A stretch of DNA of 64,000 bases from Naumovozyma dairenensis CBS 421 (lineage: Eukaryota > Ascomycota > Saccharomycetes > Saccharomycetales > Saccharomycetaceae): positions 310,001 through 374,000 of the forward strand of contig NC_016485.2 of NCBI RefSeq assembly GCF_000227115.2, given 5' to 3'. A program made the position numbers and the translations under genes. This document shows positions 19,545 through 29,850 of the stretch, piece by piece. Position 1 is the stretch's first letter. The number at the start of each line of letters is the position of its first letter. Below the pieces are notes generated by a model, which saw nothing but the letters and a program-made list of their open reading frames with translations, was not told the DNA's origin and searched no databases.

Positions 19545-20900
19545 TTATAAGATCCAAGAAATCAAAGCGATAATGATCCCAGATAATGATAGGTACATAG
19601 TTGATGCCATATTAGTAGAATTTGATATCGTTGATACCATATTTGTCTTAATGACCCCGACAGTACCCGAATGGCTGCCCATACCGATGGATCCAGATGA
19701 TGGAGATGCCACAGTAACGTATTGTTGACTAAATCTTTGAGCAAAAGTAGTTGGTGCGGTGATTAAATGACCTTGAGAAGTTATGGTAACCCAAATAGAC
19801 GTCTTAGCTCTAGTAGTGGTGTATGTTCTTGTAGTTCCCTCTGTCAATGTTAAATATGTATCAATTGGGATTGTAGTGACTGCGGAGAGTGGTGGTGGTG
19901 TGTATTCAGTAGAAGGATCTGGTCTTGTACCCGTATATTTCTCTGTCGTTGTTACCGTAGCCTTTGATGAAGAACTAGAGACCGGAATGACAGTAGTTAA
20001 AGTGACAATGATACCAGCAGCGTTTGTAGTGGTAATTAAGGAGGTACTACCCACTGCGGTGGTAGCAACAGCAGTAGCCACTGCCGTCGTGGCGGTCGTT
20101 GGTAATCTTGCTGTTGTGATTGTTTGAGGTAGTCCTGCTGCATTGGTGGTAGTATAGGTAGATAAGATTGGAGTCAAGGTAGAGGTCAACGTCACTGTAA
20201 TACCTAGATCATTTGTTGTTGTGATGACGGTTGGGATAGGCGTTACAGCAGTAGCTGTTGTGGCTGCAGTAGCCGCATTGGCAGTTGGTAATATTGTAGT
20301 AGTTAAAGTAGCTGTAACACCAGCGGCATTCACTGTAGTGATCAAAGATTGAATTGGGGTAATTACAGTAGTCAAAGTAACTGGTACATTTGCAACATTT
20401 GTAGTAACAATCACTGAAGTGAATGGAACTAAAGTTGTGGCCGTTGTAGGAGAATTGGCAACTGCAGCTGCTAAGGCACCAGTTGCAGCGGCGGCCCCCG
20501 TTGTTGTTATAGTTATTGGAGCACCTGCAGCGTTTACTGTTGTGATGGTCCTTGTTACTGGAGGAGTCGTTGTGGCTGCACCATTGGTTGTCTTAGTGGT
20601 TGCAGTAGTAGCAGTGGTAGCAGCAGTATTCGTTATAGTAATAAGAGCACCAACTGCATTTGTTGTTGTTACAAGTCCTGCTGCTGTAACCGCATCTACT
20701 GCAGCAGCAGCAACTGTAGCTGGATCAAAGATAGATGTTTGTATTGCAACAGCACCCGCAGCATCTGTTACTGTAATGAGTTGTGTAGTTATGACTCCTC
20801 GAGAAAATGGTAAAAGTAGCAGCCATACAAAGAAAGCGATGGAAAGCATCTGTAATATTGTTGTTTGAATGTGTTTTGAGTTCGGTCGTTGTTTTTTCAA
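19545..20900 (-). CDS. KRE1: Cell-wall GPI protein Kre1-like, repeat-expanded
   Basis: Kre1 is a GPI-anchored cell-surface protein needed for beta-1,6-glucan assembly. The 451-residue product has a signal peptide (hydrophobic core LSIAFFVWLLLLP, with a possible later start at Met18), then a Thr/Ala-rich body built from imperfect repeats of TTTNAAG.x.TLTT. Conserved blocks follow (TYTTTRAKTSIWVTIT, FAQRFSQQYVTVASPSSGSIG, GTVGVIKT) and a hydrophobic GPI signal. S. cerevisiae Kre1 is about 313 residues, so the repeat body is clearly longer. Its position before VNX1 matches YNL322C. Confidence 0.88.
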   Translation of the reverse strand: MKKQRPNSKHIQTTILQMLSIAFFVWLLLLPFSRGVITTQLITVTDAAGAVAIQTSIFDPATVAAAAVDAVTAAGLVTTTNAVGALITITNTAATTATTATTKTTNGAATTTPPVTRTITTVNAAGAPITITTTGAAAATGALAAAVANSPTTATTLVPFTSVIVTTNVANVPVTLTTVITPIQSLITTVNAAGVTATLTTTILPTANAATAATTATAVTPIPTVITTTNDLGITVTLTSTLTPILSTYTTTNAAGLPQTITTARLPTTATTAVATAVATTAVGSTSLITTTNAAGIIVTLTTVIPVSSSSSKATVTTTEKYTGTRPDPSTEYTPPPLSAVTTIPIDTYLTLTEGTTRTYTTTRAKTSIWVTITSQGHLITAPTTFAQRFSQQYVTVASPSSGSIGMGSHSGTVGVIKTNMVSTISNSTNMASTMYLSLSGIIIALISWIL

Positions 20901-21855
20901 CTATCAAAATAAAAGAAAAATAATGTTCAAAGTAGGAGTTAATCAGCCGATTTGGGGAATATCTTTTTGTTTGTAAGAGAAACGATCGATGCTAATCCAT
21001 AAGTTCGTTAGCGAATACTTGTAACTTGTTGCAATAACCTGCTTGCCTGCTACTTTATAACGACGGATGTTTACTAATAGTTTTTTCTGCTCTCTCCTCT
21101 TGGCAGATTTTTTGTTTCAGTATTGTTGTTTCCTCGATACCTTTTTGTTATAAGCAAGAATCTAAAAATATAGAGAAAAATCAACCCACAATAATCTACG
21201 CGGTTCACAAACAAAAACTGACAAATTTTTTATATTTTTTTGGAAACACGGTCACGTGTAGACGGCGTGATCGGAAGAAGTGGTACCTTAATCACGTGAT
21301 TGGAGGTAACAACTTTTTGTACCCTCGGTTACCCCCACTCTACCTCTTAAGGGTTGGTCTTTAAAACCCTCTACTTACCGGATTAGGGTGTGTCTGCCCA
21401 AAGAGGACAAATGTAAACAGAGAAATATCAGCTATAAAATCTACAAATGTCCCTCCGTCTCTTACGTATAGGTAAATACCTAAGGAAGTAAAGAAGGGGG
21501 CCAGGTTAAAGTGACAAATTCCTGCTGTCATCTCTGATCTGACCTTTTAATTGTTATCTAACGTTACGTAGACCTAATAGTAAATTTCTATATATAGTCA
21601 TAGGTGACTATCGTTAGTTCTTGTTATTACATTTTTATGAAGTAAAATCATAGTTTCCCGAAGAAATTAAAAGGAAGGAACAACTCCTGCTCATTATGAA
21701 CCCCAGTGCGGACAAATAATCTCTCATTTATTGTCTGAATAACACGAAACATCATAAGGTCAAGTTAGCCGTTTTTCTGGTACTTTTCAAATAGCTGCTA
21801 GAGTGGAGGAATAAAAAAAAGTTTTCCTGGCATACCTATAAAACCTACACAAACG
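20901..21855. other. KRE1-VNX1 divergent promoter
   Basis: About 950 bp with no gene. It holds two CACGTG boxes (21251 and 21291) and one 11-bp match to the S. cerevisiae ARS core (TTTTATATTTT, 21228-21238). The ARS match may well be chance in AT-rich DNA. Confidence 0.5.
21251..21300. promoter_or_regulatory. Pair of Cbf1-type E-boxes
   Basis: GTCACGTG (21251-21258) and ATCACGTGAT (21291-21300) both match RTCACRTG, the Cbf1/CDEI motif. No AT-rich CDEII or CDEIII follows, so these are promoter sites rather than a centromere. Confidence 0.55.
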
Positions 21856-24800
21856 ATGTCAAGAGAACCTGATCATGTCCGCAGAGTGTTCAGCGTAGAC
21901 GATGATCCTCATGAAGTTGAAAATGATGTCCGATATTTAGAAGGTCTTCATGATGGTCTTAAATATGCCCTACAAAATAAATCAATTACACCACAATCTC
22001 CAGCAGTTGAAATAACTTCACAATCAAAGAATAGTTCTGCTCCTGATTTACTGTCTCCTGCCATTTCAAATCATTCACAACATTTGAAATTGAAAAAAAA
22101 ATTAATCATCAAATATAACTACAACCACCTCACCGCCCATTCACCAACAACAATAACAACAAGGCCTTCTAATTTCTTGAAAAAAAAGAATTCTTCAAGA
22201 TTATCTACTTTGAATTCTCCCAAGATAAGATCAAACAATACAGTGGGAGCTGATTATTTCACCAATAAACATAATCATATCCATGATCACACCGATTTCT
22301 CGGAAGAATCGCGAGATAGATTCATAATACATAATCCCCCACATAATAACACTGGTCATGATTTACTAATAGAAGAACTAGACCCTGCTGACGCCTACAA
22401 TCCAGATAATGATAACAATAACGACGACATGGATGAAGATATTGAAGATCGAATCTCTATGGCATCATCATTGGAATCATTCACACTGAGAGAAAGACAA
22501 GACGCTATAAATAAGACACATCCATTCGGTATAAGAATATGGAAACCTGCCTTATACAAGAAAAAAAGATCGGTACAAAAAGCTGCAGATGAAGATATCC
22601 ATGAAACTCAATTAAAAATGATCACTTGGCCTGTTCACATCTCAAATATAATATGGTCATTTACAGTGGGGCTCTTTCTCGCGTCTTTATTTTCCTTAGG
22701 TGGTATAATAGTCGCCATCTTGGGGCTGTTTACTAAATCCGCTAGAGAGTATTCTATTGTATGTTTCAGATTGGCTAGATACCTGTTTTTGCCATTTGGT
22801 AAAGTTGTTTATTTAATAGCTGATGAACATTATTTAGAGGAGGATAATCAAGAAGGTATTAGTGTTAACCAATTTTATAAATGGGTGACTTCTTATAGTA
22901 ATAGATTATTTTTCCATGAATCACAAGCAAATAACAATTCATTAAATGATAACACTCATCCATCGTATGGGTCAATACATAATTTCATGACACATCAAAG
23001 TAAAAGGTTGCCTACACTGCCTGCTAGGGCTGGTGATAGACAATCTTCTTCTTCTTCAACTCCAATGATACCACATGCAAACAGCCAGGTTACAACAAAT
23101 CTACCAGCGCCATTACCAAATAATCCAGAAAGTCAAAATCAAATAAATTCTACGTCATCTCAAAGAAGATTCTTCGGTAGAGGTAAATGGACCTGCGGTA
23201 GGTTGATTTTTTACTTTTGTTTCCATCTATTCTTACAACCATTTGTCCTAATATTCGCATTATTATCTTGGTTATTTGTCTTCACAATACCCATGAGTAA
23301 TATCCTTTGGAATTTAATGTATCATTGTAGGAAACATCCATTAGCATTAGGTTTTAAAAATATCAAAAATTCAAACGCCAACAGCAACCCGATTATTAAA
23401 ATATACAATAATGGCAGCAGTGATGATTCATTGGCAAATAATAAAAGTATATTACTTTGTACATTTCGTTGTGCAGGCTGGCATTATTATAAATTTACTG
23501 TAGATGGTACAAACATCATCGTCGTTAATTTAATTGCGATAGTTTTTTTTACAATCTTTGATTTCTACTTATTAAAAAATTCATGGCACTTTAGATTCTG
23601 GTTTACTGATGAATCTACCATTTTCATGTTATGTTTAACTTCAATCATCCCATTAGCATTTTATATAGGACAAGCTGTGGCATCCATTTCTGCTCAAACT
23701 TCAATGGGTGTTGGTGCTGTAATTAATGCATTTTTCTCTACAATAGTTGAAATCTTCCTTTATTGTGTCGCTTTACAACAAAGAAAGGGTCCATTAGTGG
23801 AAGGTTCCATGATAGGTTCTATCCTCGGTGCTGTCCTATTATTACCAGGTTTATCAATGTGTGGTGGTGCATGGAATAGGAAAACTCAAAGGTATAATCC
23901 TGCAAGTGCAGGTGTCTCCTCAGCATTATTGATATTCTCAATGCTAGTAATGTTTGTACCAACAATATTGTATGACGTTTATGGCGGTTATATTGTTAAA
24001 TGTGAAGATGGATTCGAACAACCCATATCATTGAAAACTGTTATGATGCCCTTAGCTACCTCATCAAATTGTTCGTTCTATCATCCACCATTAGAATTTG
24101 ATAGAATGTATACAAATGTCATCCAACCGATGTCTGTCTCCTGTGCAATCGTATTATTCTTAGCATACACTATTGGATTATGGTTTACTTTGAGAACGCA
24201 TGCAGCTATGATTTGGCATCTACCAATTTCGGACCCACAAAAGGAAACGCCCATTAACGTGGGTATTAATTCGGAACAAAATTCCATCTTATTACAACAT
24301 CCTAATGAAATAGCAGCCCATACAGAACCCAACTCAGGCGGGCATGACGCACCGAATTGGTCAAGAACCAAATCTACTTGGATCTTATTAGTAGCAACAT
24401 TATTATATGCAGTTATTGCAGAGATATTAGTGGCTTGTGTTGATTCTGTATTGGAAGATTTCCCATCTTTAAACCCTAAATTTTTAGGTTTGACCATATT
24501 TGCTTTAGTTCCTAACACAACCGAGTTTTTAAATGCTATATCATTCGCCATACACGGGAACGTCGCATTATCAATGGAAATAGGTAGCGCATATGCATTA
24601 CAGGTTTGTTTGTTACAAATCCCTGCATTAGTCATATATTCTATTTGGTATACGTGGAGTTGGGATCGTTCTATGATTAACATCAGAGAGCAAATGTTTT
24701 CAATGATATTCCCAAGGTGGGATTTGATTGCTTCTATGGGGAGTGTTTTTTTATTCACGTACTTGTATGCGGAAGGGAAATCGAATTATTTTAAAGGGTC

Positions 24801-24879
24801 GATGTTGATTCTTTTATATGTTATCGTGATTTTAGGCTTCTTCTTCCAAGATGTTTTAACTAACTGGAAATGGGAATGA
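21856..24879 (+). CDS. VNX1: Vacuolar/ER monovalent cation-proton antiporter Vnx1
   Basis: Vnx1 is a CAX-family transporter exchanging Na+ or K+ for H+ at the vacuolar membrane. The 1007-residue product (S. cerevisiae 908) starts MSREPDHVRRVFSVDDDPHEVENDVRYLEGLHDGLKYAL, a conserved cytosolic start. It carries many membrane segments and the paired CAX alpha repeats: GSMIGSILGAVLLLPGLSMCGGAW in the first half and NTTEFLNAIS.A..G...LSMEIGSAYALQVCLLQIP in the second. Asn/His-rich low-complexity insertions account for the extra length. Confidence 0.94.
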   Translation: MSREPDHVRRVFSVDDDPHEVENDVRYLEGLHDGLKYALQNKSITPQSPAVEITSQSKNSSAPDLLSPAISNHSQHLKLKKKLIIKYNYNHLTAHSPTTITTRPSNFLKKKNSSRLSTLNSPKIRSNNTVGADYFTNKHNHIHDHTDFSEESRDRFIIHNPPHNNTGHDLLIEELDPADAYNPDNDNNNDDMDEDIEDRISMASSLESFTLRERQDAINKTHPFGIRIWKPALYKKKRSVQKAADEDIHETQLKMITWPVHISNIIWSFTVGLFLASLFSLGGIIVAILGLFTKSAREYSIVCFRLARYLFLPFGKVVYLIADEHYLEEDNQEGISVNQFYKWVTSYSNRLFFHESQANNNSLNDNTHPSYGSIHNFMTHQSKRLPTLPARAGDRQSSSSSTPMIPHANSQVTTNLPAPLPNNPESQNQINSTSSQRRFFGRGKWTCGRLIFYFCFHLFLQPFVLIFALLSWLFVFTIPMSNILWNLMYHCRKHPLALGFKNIKNSNANSNPIIKIYNNGSSDDSLANNKSILLCTFRCAGWHYYKFTVDGTNIIVVNLIAIVFFTIFDFYLLKNSWHFRFWFTDESTIFMLCLTSIIPLAFYIGQAVASISAQTSMGVGAVINAFFSTIVEIFLYCVALQQRKGPLVEGSMIGSILGAVLLLPGLSMCGGAWNRKTQRYNPASAGVSSALLIFSMLVMFVPTILYDVYGGYIVKCEDGFEQPISLKTVMMPLATSSNCSFYHPPLEFDRMYTNVIQPMSVSCAIVLFLAYTIGLWFTLRTHAAMIWHLPISDPQKETPINVGINSEQNSILLQHPNEIAAHTEPNSGGHDAPNWSRTKSTWILLVATLLYAVIAEILVACVDSVLEDFPSLNPKFLGLTIFALVPNTTEFLNAISFAIHGNVALSMEIGSAYALQVCLLQIPALVIYSIWYTWSWDRSMINIREQMFSMIFPRWDLIASMGSVFLFTYLYAEGKSNYFKGSMLILLYVIVILGFFFQDVLTNWKWE

Positions 24880-25323
24880 ACTAAAAGGAAAAAAGGCCTT
24901 TTTTCCCTCAAAAGGTCTCATTTGCATTTTGTTTATATATATGTATATAGTGTCGAAAACTATTTACCTCAATTGATACCTTATATTTTAGAAACTTGTC
25001 AACTAATATTCCCTAGTTGATAAGAGTAAGTTTGAACATGTAGAGATTTGTTCTTTATGATGAATATCATCAATTATACTCGAAGTCGTCAGCTATACTT
25101 TGTAATACCAGCATCTAAAAGAATAAAAGAACTTTTCCGTAGGCGTAAAATTTATATGCTATGCGTTTAAGAGAGGTTATATATATAACAGGTTGAACAT
25201 ATCTTCACAAATTATAATTTCAAGCGACCGTTGTTAAAGGAGTAAAGAAGTCAGTGCATTCCTAGTAATCAGAAAGTAGGTCATTCAAACAATTATTTAT
25301 CCAGGAACCACTAATAGCTTCAA
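24880..25323. other. Intergenic region, VNX1 to YNL320W homologue
   Basis: Apart from the palindrome at 24887 I see only AT-rich promoter-like DNA. Confidence 0.4.
24887..24906. terminator. Perfect 20-bp palindrome just after VNX1
   Basis: A 10-bp arm GGAAAAAAGG followed by its exact reverse complement begins 7 bp after the stop codon. It could fold in the 3' UTR; a role in 3'-end formation is only a guess. Confidence 0.3.
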
Positions 25324-26181
25324 ATGTTGTGGCTAAGGTACATGAAGATGCTGGTAGGTGGAACCTTGGCATTAACCTCGATATCATTGAGTATTCTTTA
25401 TTTCTGTCAAAACAGATTAATATACCCATCATGGGCTCAAGGAGCAAGGAAATTTGTTGATACACCTGACAGTCGTGGATTACCTTATAAAAGAGTAGTT
25501 TTAACAACAAAGGATGGAGTCAACATAGAAGCGTACGATTTACAAAATGAAAAATCCACCTCTACAGTTTTAATTCTTTGCCCCAATGCTGGTAATATCG
25601 GTTACTTTATTCCGATACTAGATATTTTCTATAGACAATTCGGTTTAAGTGTTTTCATTTACTCATATAGAGGTTATGGGCATTCTCAAGGTTCACCAAA
25701 TGAAAATGGTATGAAACTAGATGCAGAGAGAGTTGTTTCATATCTTGCTACAGATCCACATCATAAAGAAAGAAGACTGATCCTTTATGGCCGTTCACTT
25801 GGTGGCGCTAATGCACTTTACATTGCATCAAAATTTCCACAATTATGCGACGGTGTAATATTAGAAAACACATTTTTGAGTATTCGTAAAGTGATACCAT
25901 ATATCTTCCCATGGTTATCTAGATTTTCATTTATGTGCCATGAAATTTGGAATTCTGAAGGATTAATGACTCAATGTAGTGAAACTACAAGTTTCCTATT
26001 TTTGAATGGATCAAGAGATGAGATTGTTCCACCGGCTCATATGAAGAAACTATATGAATTATGTCCTGCAAGAAAAAAGAAGTTTTTCGAATTTCCATTA
26101 GGCCATCATAATGATACAATAATACAGGATGGATACTGGAATATTATCAAAGATTTTCTGAAGTCCAATAATTTTATTTAA
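25324..26181 (+). CDS. Alpha/beta hydrolase, YNL320W/Bem46/ABHD13-like
   Basis: The 285-residue product has an N-terminal membrane anchor (about residues 9-28), then an alpha/beta-hydrolase fold: the nucleophile elbow YGRSLGGANALY (Ser near residue 158), the acid in NGSRDEIVPPAHM and the histidine in LGHHND. This is the Bem46/ABHD13 family, probable serine hydrolases of unknown substrate. Length (S. cerevisiae YNL320W 284) and position after VNX1 match. Confidence 0.93.
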   Translation: MLWLRYMKMLVGGTLALTSISLSILYFCQNRLIYPSWAQGARKFVDTPDSRGLPYKRVVLTTKDGVNIEAYDLQNEKSTSTVLILCPNAGNIGYFIPILDIFYRQFGLSVFIYSYRGYGHSQGSPNENGMKLDAERVVSYLATDPHHKERRLILYGRSLGGANALYIASKFPQLCDGVILENTFLSIRKVIPYIFPWLSRFSFMCHEIWNSEGLMTQCSETTSFLFLNGSRDEIVPPAHMKKLYELCPARKKKFFEFPLGHHNDTIIQDGYWNIIKDFLKSNNFI

Positions 26182-26364
26182 AAGTAAGCAAGTTAGTAAT
26201 AAAGATACATATTTGCTAAATAACCAATATGTCATACGGTTAACTGAATGCTATTAAAATTTGTAAAAAAATGATATCCAAGTTTCTATATATCATTCAA
26301 AATCTTGACATTTGCAGGGTGGCTTTGTTTTCTTTGGTCTGATACACGTGGGTTTATCTATCTT

Positions 26365-27957
26365 TTAAAAAGAAAATCGTTGTCTTCTTCCTTTAATAAA
26401 CATATCATCAATTTCAGATGTTGTTTTGTCTTTGGTTTCTGGGACATTTGTCACCGAAAAGATAGTAGAGAAGAATAGACAAGCAGCAAACACATATCCG
26501 TACCTAAATCCAATCTGTGATATAATTAAGGGAGATGTAAAAGAAATGGCGAAATTAGCTAGCCAATTGGCATCAGAACAGGTAGCCATCGAGATTGCTT
26601 TTGTTCTTAATGGGAAAAGTTCAGCTACAAGAACCACCGTAACTGGACCTAACGTTGTTGCAAAAAATGCAATGTATATACATGCCACAACAATCATACC
26701 GATATTCGTTCCAGGGAGATTTAAGGCAAAACTTCCAATAGTTGAATAGACAATCATACAACAGAACATTCCAAATGAACCATAAACTAGACATAATTTT
26801 CTTCCTACCCTTTCTACTAAATATATACCTCCGAATGTGCCCACAAAATTTACAATGGACATTACGATTGCTGCAACATATGGATCGTTCAAACCAGCAT
26901 TTTTAAATAATGTTACTCCATAATAGAAAAAATAATTAATACCAGATAATTGTTGTGAAGCCATCAATATTGTTCCAATAAATACTCTATAACCCAATCT
27001 AGGTTCTCCTCGAACAAATTCGAACCATTTTCTAGGTTGCTTTTTAAGTATTATCTCCTCTTTCATTTTCTGATTCATATCTTCAATGAATTCGTCAGTC
27101 AGTTTAGAATCTTTAGAAACACCGTTCATCATAGCAAACGACTCTTTTGCCGAATCGATACGGCCTTTCTTAAGTGCTAAATATGGTGCAGGTTCGGGAC
27201 TACACCAAATACCGCCCATCATTATACATGCCCAAGCAAATCCTAACCCAAGAGGTGTCTTCCATGCTTCATTTTGATTAGGACCTGGGAACGATTGATG
27301 GCAAGCATAATTGACAATATTCCCCATTAAGATACCAAAAGTAAGCATTATTTGATAAAAAACAATTATTCCTCCACGAATCCTTACTGGTGCAACTTCA
27401 GCAAGGAACATTGGAGCTACAACATTACTAGAACCAATTGCAAACCCACAAACTATTCTTCCAATGAAAAATTGAATCCATGTTCTGTCGTTGATAATTT
27501 GTATCAATAGGCCAATTACATAAATTATTACTGTCACGTAGAGCCCGGTTTTCCTACCAAACCAATCCGCTAATTTAGCTAATGTTACACTACCAACGGC
27601 ACAACCAATATTAAAGATTGAGATAATTAACCCAAGTAGTAAATCTGGGAAATATTGTACACCTCTTTGACTATCGTAACTTGTTCCGAACCTATTTTGG
27701 AAGCTTTCCATACTTGTCATACCACCTATGGTTCCAATATCCCAACCTAAAGTAAATCCAGCAAACGCAATAGCTATGCAAATTAGAATTGGTATAAGTA
27801 AATGCGATTTTTCAGGTTTATTAACATACCTTCCGTCTTGCTCATTGGATTTCTTGTTGGAGGTGACAATAAGAGGATCATCAGGAACTGTTATGGTGAT
27901 GCGGTCCGTGGGTGTAATAACATGTTGGATCTCCTCTCGATCTACTGAAATTGACAT
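26365..27957 (-). CDS. HXT14: Sugar transporter family protein, Hxt14 orthologue
   Basis: This is a 530-residue, 12-segment major-facilitator transporter. Diagnostic motifs are GWDIGTIGGM near the first segment, LADWFGRKTGL, FFIGRIVCGFAIGSSNVVAPMFLAEVAP, QQLSGINYFFYYG, VERVGRKLCLVYG and VPETKDKT. It lies where YNL318C (HXT14) lies in S. cerevisiae. Its substrate cannot be read from the sequence. PFS2, which separates HXT14 and PHA2 in S. cerevisiae, is absent here. Confidence 0.9.
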   Translation of the reverse strand: MSISVDREEIQHVITPTDRITITVPDDPLIVTSNKKSNEQDGRYVNKPEKSHLLIPILICIAIAFAGFTLGWDIGTIGGMTSMESFQNRFGTSYDSQRGVQYFPDLLLGLIISIFNIGCAVGSVTLAKLADWFGRKTGLYVTVIIYVIGLLIQIINDRTWIQFFIGRIVCGFAIGSSNVVAPMFLAEVAPVRIRGGIIVFYQIMLTFGILMGNIVNYACHQSFPGPNQNEAWKTPLGLGFAWACIMMGGIWCSPEPAPYLALKKGRIDSAKESFAMMNGVSKDSKLTDEFIEDMNQKMKEEIILKKQPRKWFEFVRGEPRLGYRVFIGTILMASQQLSGINYFFYYGVTLFKNAGLNDPYVAAIVMSIVNFVGTFGGIYLVERVGRKLCLVYGSFGMFCCMIVYSTIGSFALNLPGTNIGMIVVACIYIAFFATTLGPVTVVLVAELFPLRTKAISMATCSDANWLANFAISFTSPLIISQIGFRYGYVFAACLFFSTIFSVTNVPETKDKTTSEIDDMFIKGRRQRFSF

Positions 27958-28481
27958 TTGTGGTCGGTAATTTTTTTTTCTTTTCTAATGTGAAAATTAA
28001 TAATGGTTTGGACAAGACGGTTCAATGGGTTAAATGTAATAGATGCAATTGAACTTAAATCTTATCTTTTGTTGGTTTCTACTCTAGAGAAGAAGGGTAT
28101 GTATTTCAGTTCTTTACCCATGATAAATCTGGACTTTATGTCGCAATAACGATACGAAATCTTGATTCCGAAAGTGTGTCACGAAAAGTTACGCCTTCGA
28201 GTTTAAGGCGCGGCGTTACCATATGGAAATGGTTAGTTGAATTCAATTGTCTTGGTCAATGATTAAACAATCCTTCAGTAAGTTAAACTATCTTAAAGAT
28301 ATATATTATTCTTCATCTGGAATATCTTTTGAAAGACATTACTGAAGTTTAGATGATACTACTTGTCCTCATACCATGGGGTTGTTAAAATGAAATTAAA
28401 TTGTTTTGATTACGCAATGAATCTATATATGAAATATTAGAGATAATGAACTTTGTATGCTTATATCATTATATAGATCAT
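27958..28481. other. HXT14 promoter region
   Basis: About 520 bp, no gene seen. The position of S. cerevisiae PFS2 is empty. Confidence 0.4.
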
Positions 28482-29522
28482 TTATTGTTTATCTACATGA
28501 GCGTAGTAACGTTCATTTCTAGGAAATGAACCCCAAAGACACCATTCCAGGCAATGCTTATCAAATTCTTCGTGGAATTTCTCCCAATCTATATGTTCAC
28601 TGAAATTATAATATTCAATAAAGAAAATATAATGCCAGTTCCTCCCATCCAAACCCCTATTACATGGTCTTGAGCTGATAGAGCACATATTCAAAGAATG
28701 ACTCTTCAAAATCATCAAGATATCTACCAAAGAACCTGGATCATCTTTCCTTGCAGTAAATGTTGTGAAATTAATATTTAGATTTGCATTGTCGCTTTCC
28801 ATACCCTTTTTATGCAATCTAGTCCCTTTATTCGAATCCCTTCTTTGAAGTACTAAAAATCTTGTTGTATTACCCTTCTTATCATTTATTTCATTGTCAA
28901 TAATAACTCCATTGAACAAATTTGCTGCTGTCTGACTGGCAATAGCTAAGTTTAAGACTTTTGAATCTTGAGTACCGTTATTTTGAGTTTCTAAAGCTAT
29001 ACGCACAGCTTCAGATGTAGATGTAGTATCTATGCATTCGAATTTCATGTGACGATATTTTGCTTTCAAATCAGTTAGATATAGAGAAACTTGGCCCCAC
29101 ACTTGCGGATGAGAATATATTTTAACATGATTATAATTAGATAAATTATCCCCCTTAGGAAATGTAACAGGACTAATTAAACAATGTGATATGGAAACGT
29201 ATTGTTCTCCAACGACTTCCAATGGAGTGATGATACGATTGTGAATTTTATTTTTCGATTGGATCATTTGATCACGCAATAAAGCGTAGGAAAAAAACCA
29301 CTTGTCCATTAGTAGAATTACTCTAAGGGGACAACTGCTATAATTTACAGATGTGTCCTTCTCTAGATCATCAAAACATTGGGGAATTGACCGTGTTGGG
29401 ACGAAATATATTGAAGAATCACATAAGTGACCAAAATGTTGTAATGCAGCCTGATGAGAATATGTTCCCTTAGGTCCCAAAAAGAGAACTTTCAGTTTGG
29501 TTTTAGTAACTCCATCATTCAT
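28482..29522 (-). CDS. PHA2: Prephenate dehydratase
   Basis: Pha2 converts prephenate to phenylpyruvate in phenylalanine synthesis. The 346-residue product (S. cerevisiae 334) starts its catalytic domain with VLFLGPKGTYSHQAALQHFG and contains the essential TRF motif (GNTTRFLVLQRRD). The C-terminal ACT domain (DDPGSLVDILMILKSHSLNM) would bind Phe; its ESRP-type loop reads SSRP. Synteny with ATP11 matches YNL316C-YNL315C. Confidence 0.94.
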   Translation of the reverse strand: MNDGVTKTKLKVLFLGPKGTYSHQAALQHFGHLCDSSIYFVPTRSIPQCFDDLEKDTSVNYSSCPLRVILLMDKWFFSYALLRDQMIQSKNKIHNRIITPLEVVGEQYVSISHCLISPVTFPKGDNLSNYNHVKIYSHPQVWGQVSLYLTDLKAKYRHMKFECIDTTSTSEAVRIALETQNNGTQDSKVLNLAIASQTAANLFNGVIIDNEINDKKGNTTRFLVLQRRDSNKGTRLHKKGMESDNANLNINFTTFTARKDDPGSLVDILMILKSHSLNMCSISSRPCNRGLDGRNWHYIFFIEYYNFSEHIDWEKFHEEFDKHCLEWCLWGSFPRNERYYAHVDKQ

Positions 29523-29850
29523 GATTGTAATTTTTTAAAGAATCACTGTGAATTTCTACTGCTCGAAGATTCCTACTTTTTTCTCCTAGTCTTTGGCGAT
29601 ACCTCTCGATATGACTCAAATTTTTCATTAGTGAAATTTCCAGTTATGTTGACCGCACAACGACTATAGAAACATGCAATGACATAAAACCGTACATTGA
29701 GATACTTCGTTAAATATATAAGGTTCAATGGTAACTATAAGGGCTAGCCTAATTAATTCAGAGATATGATCTAATATGTATATAATTGTTATTTACAGGT
29801 TCAAAAGGAAATAGAAAATCAAGCAAGAGTAGCAGTCACTGTTCAACAGG

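Noticed and set aside
21251..21300. Two RTCACRTG boxes as a possible centromere CDEI
   Set aside because: No 80-bp highly AT-rich CDEII and no CDEIII core follows on either strand; they fit Cbf1 promoter sites in a divergent promoter.
24081..24758. 225-codon minus-strand ORF opposite VNX1
   Set aside because: It lies wholly on the complementary strand of a conserved transporter domain with no independent features.
28655..28700. Changed ESRP motif (SSRP) in the Pha2 ACT domain as a sign of lost feedback control
   Set aside because: Fungal prephenate dehydratases vary at the first position of this motif, so the change alone is not evidence.
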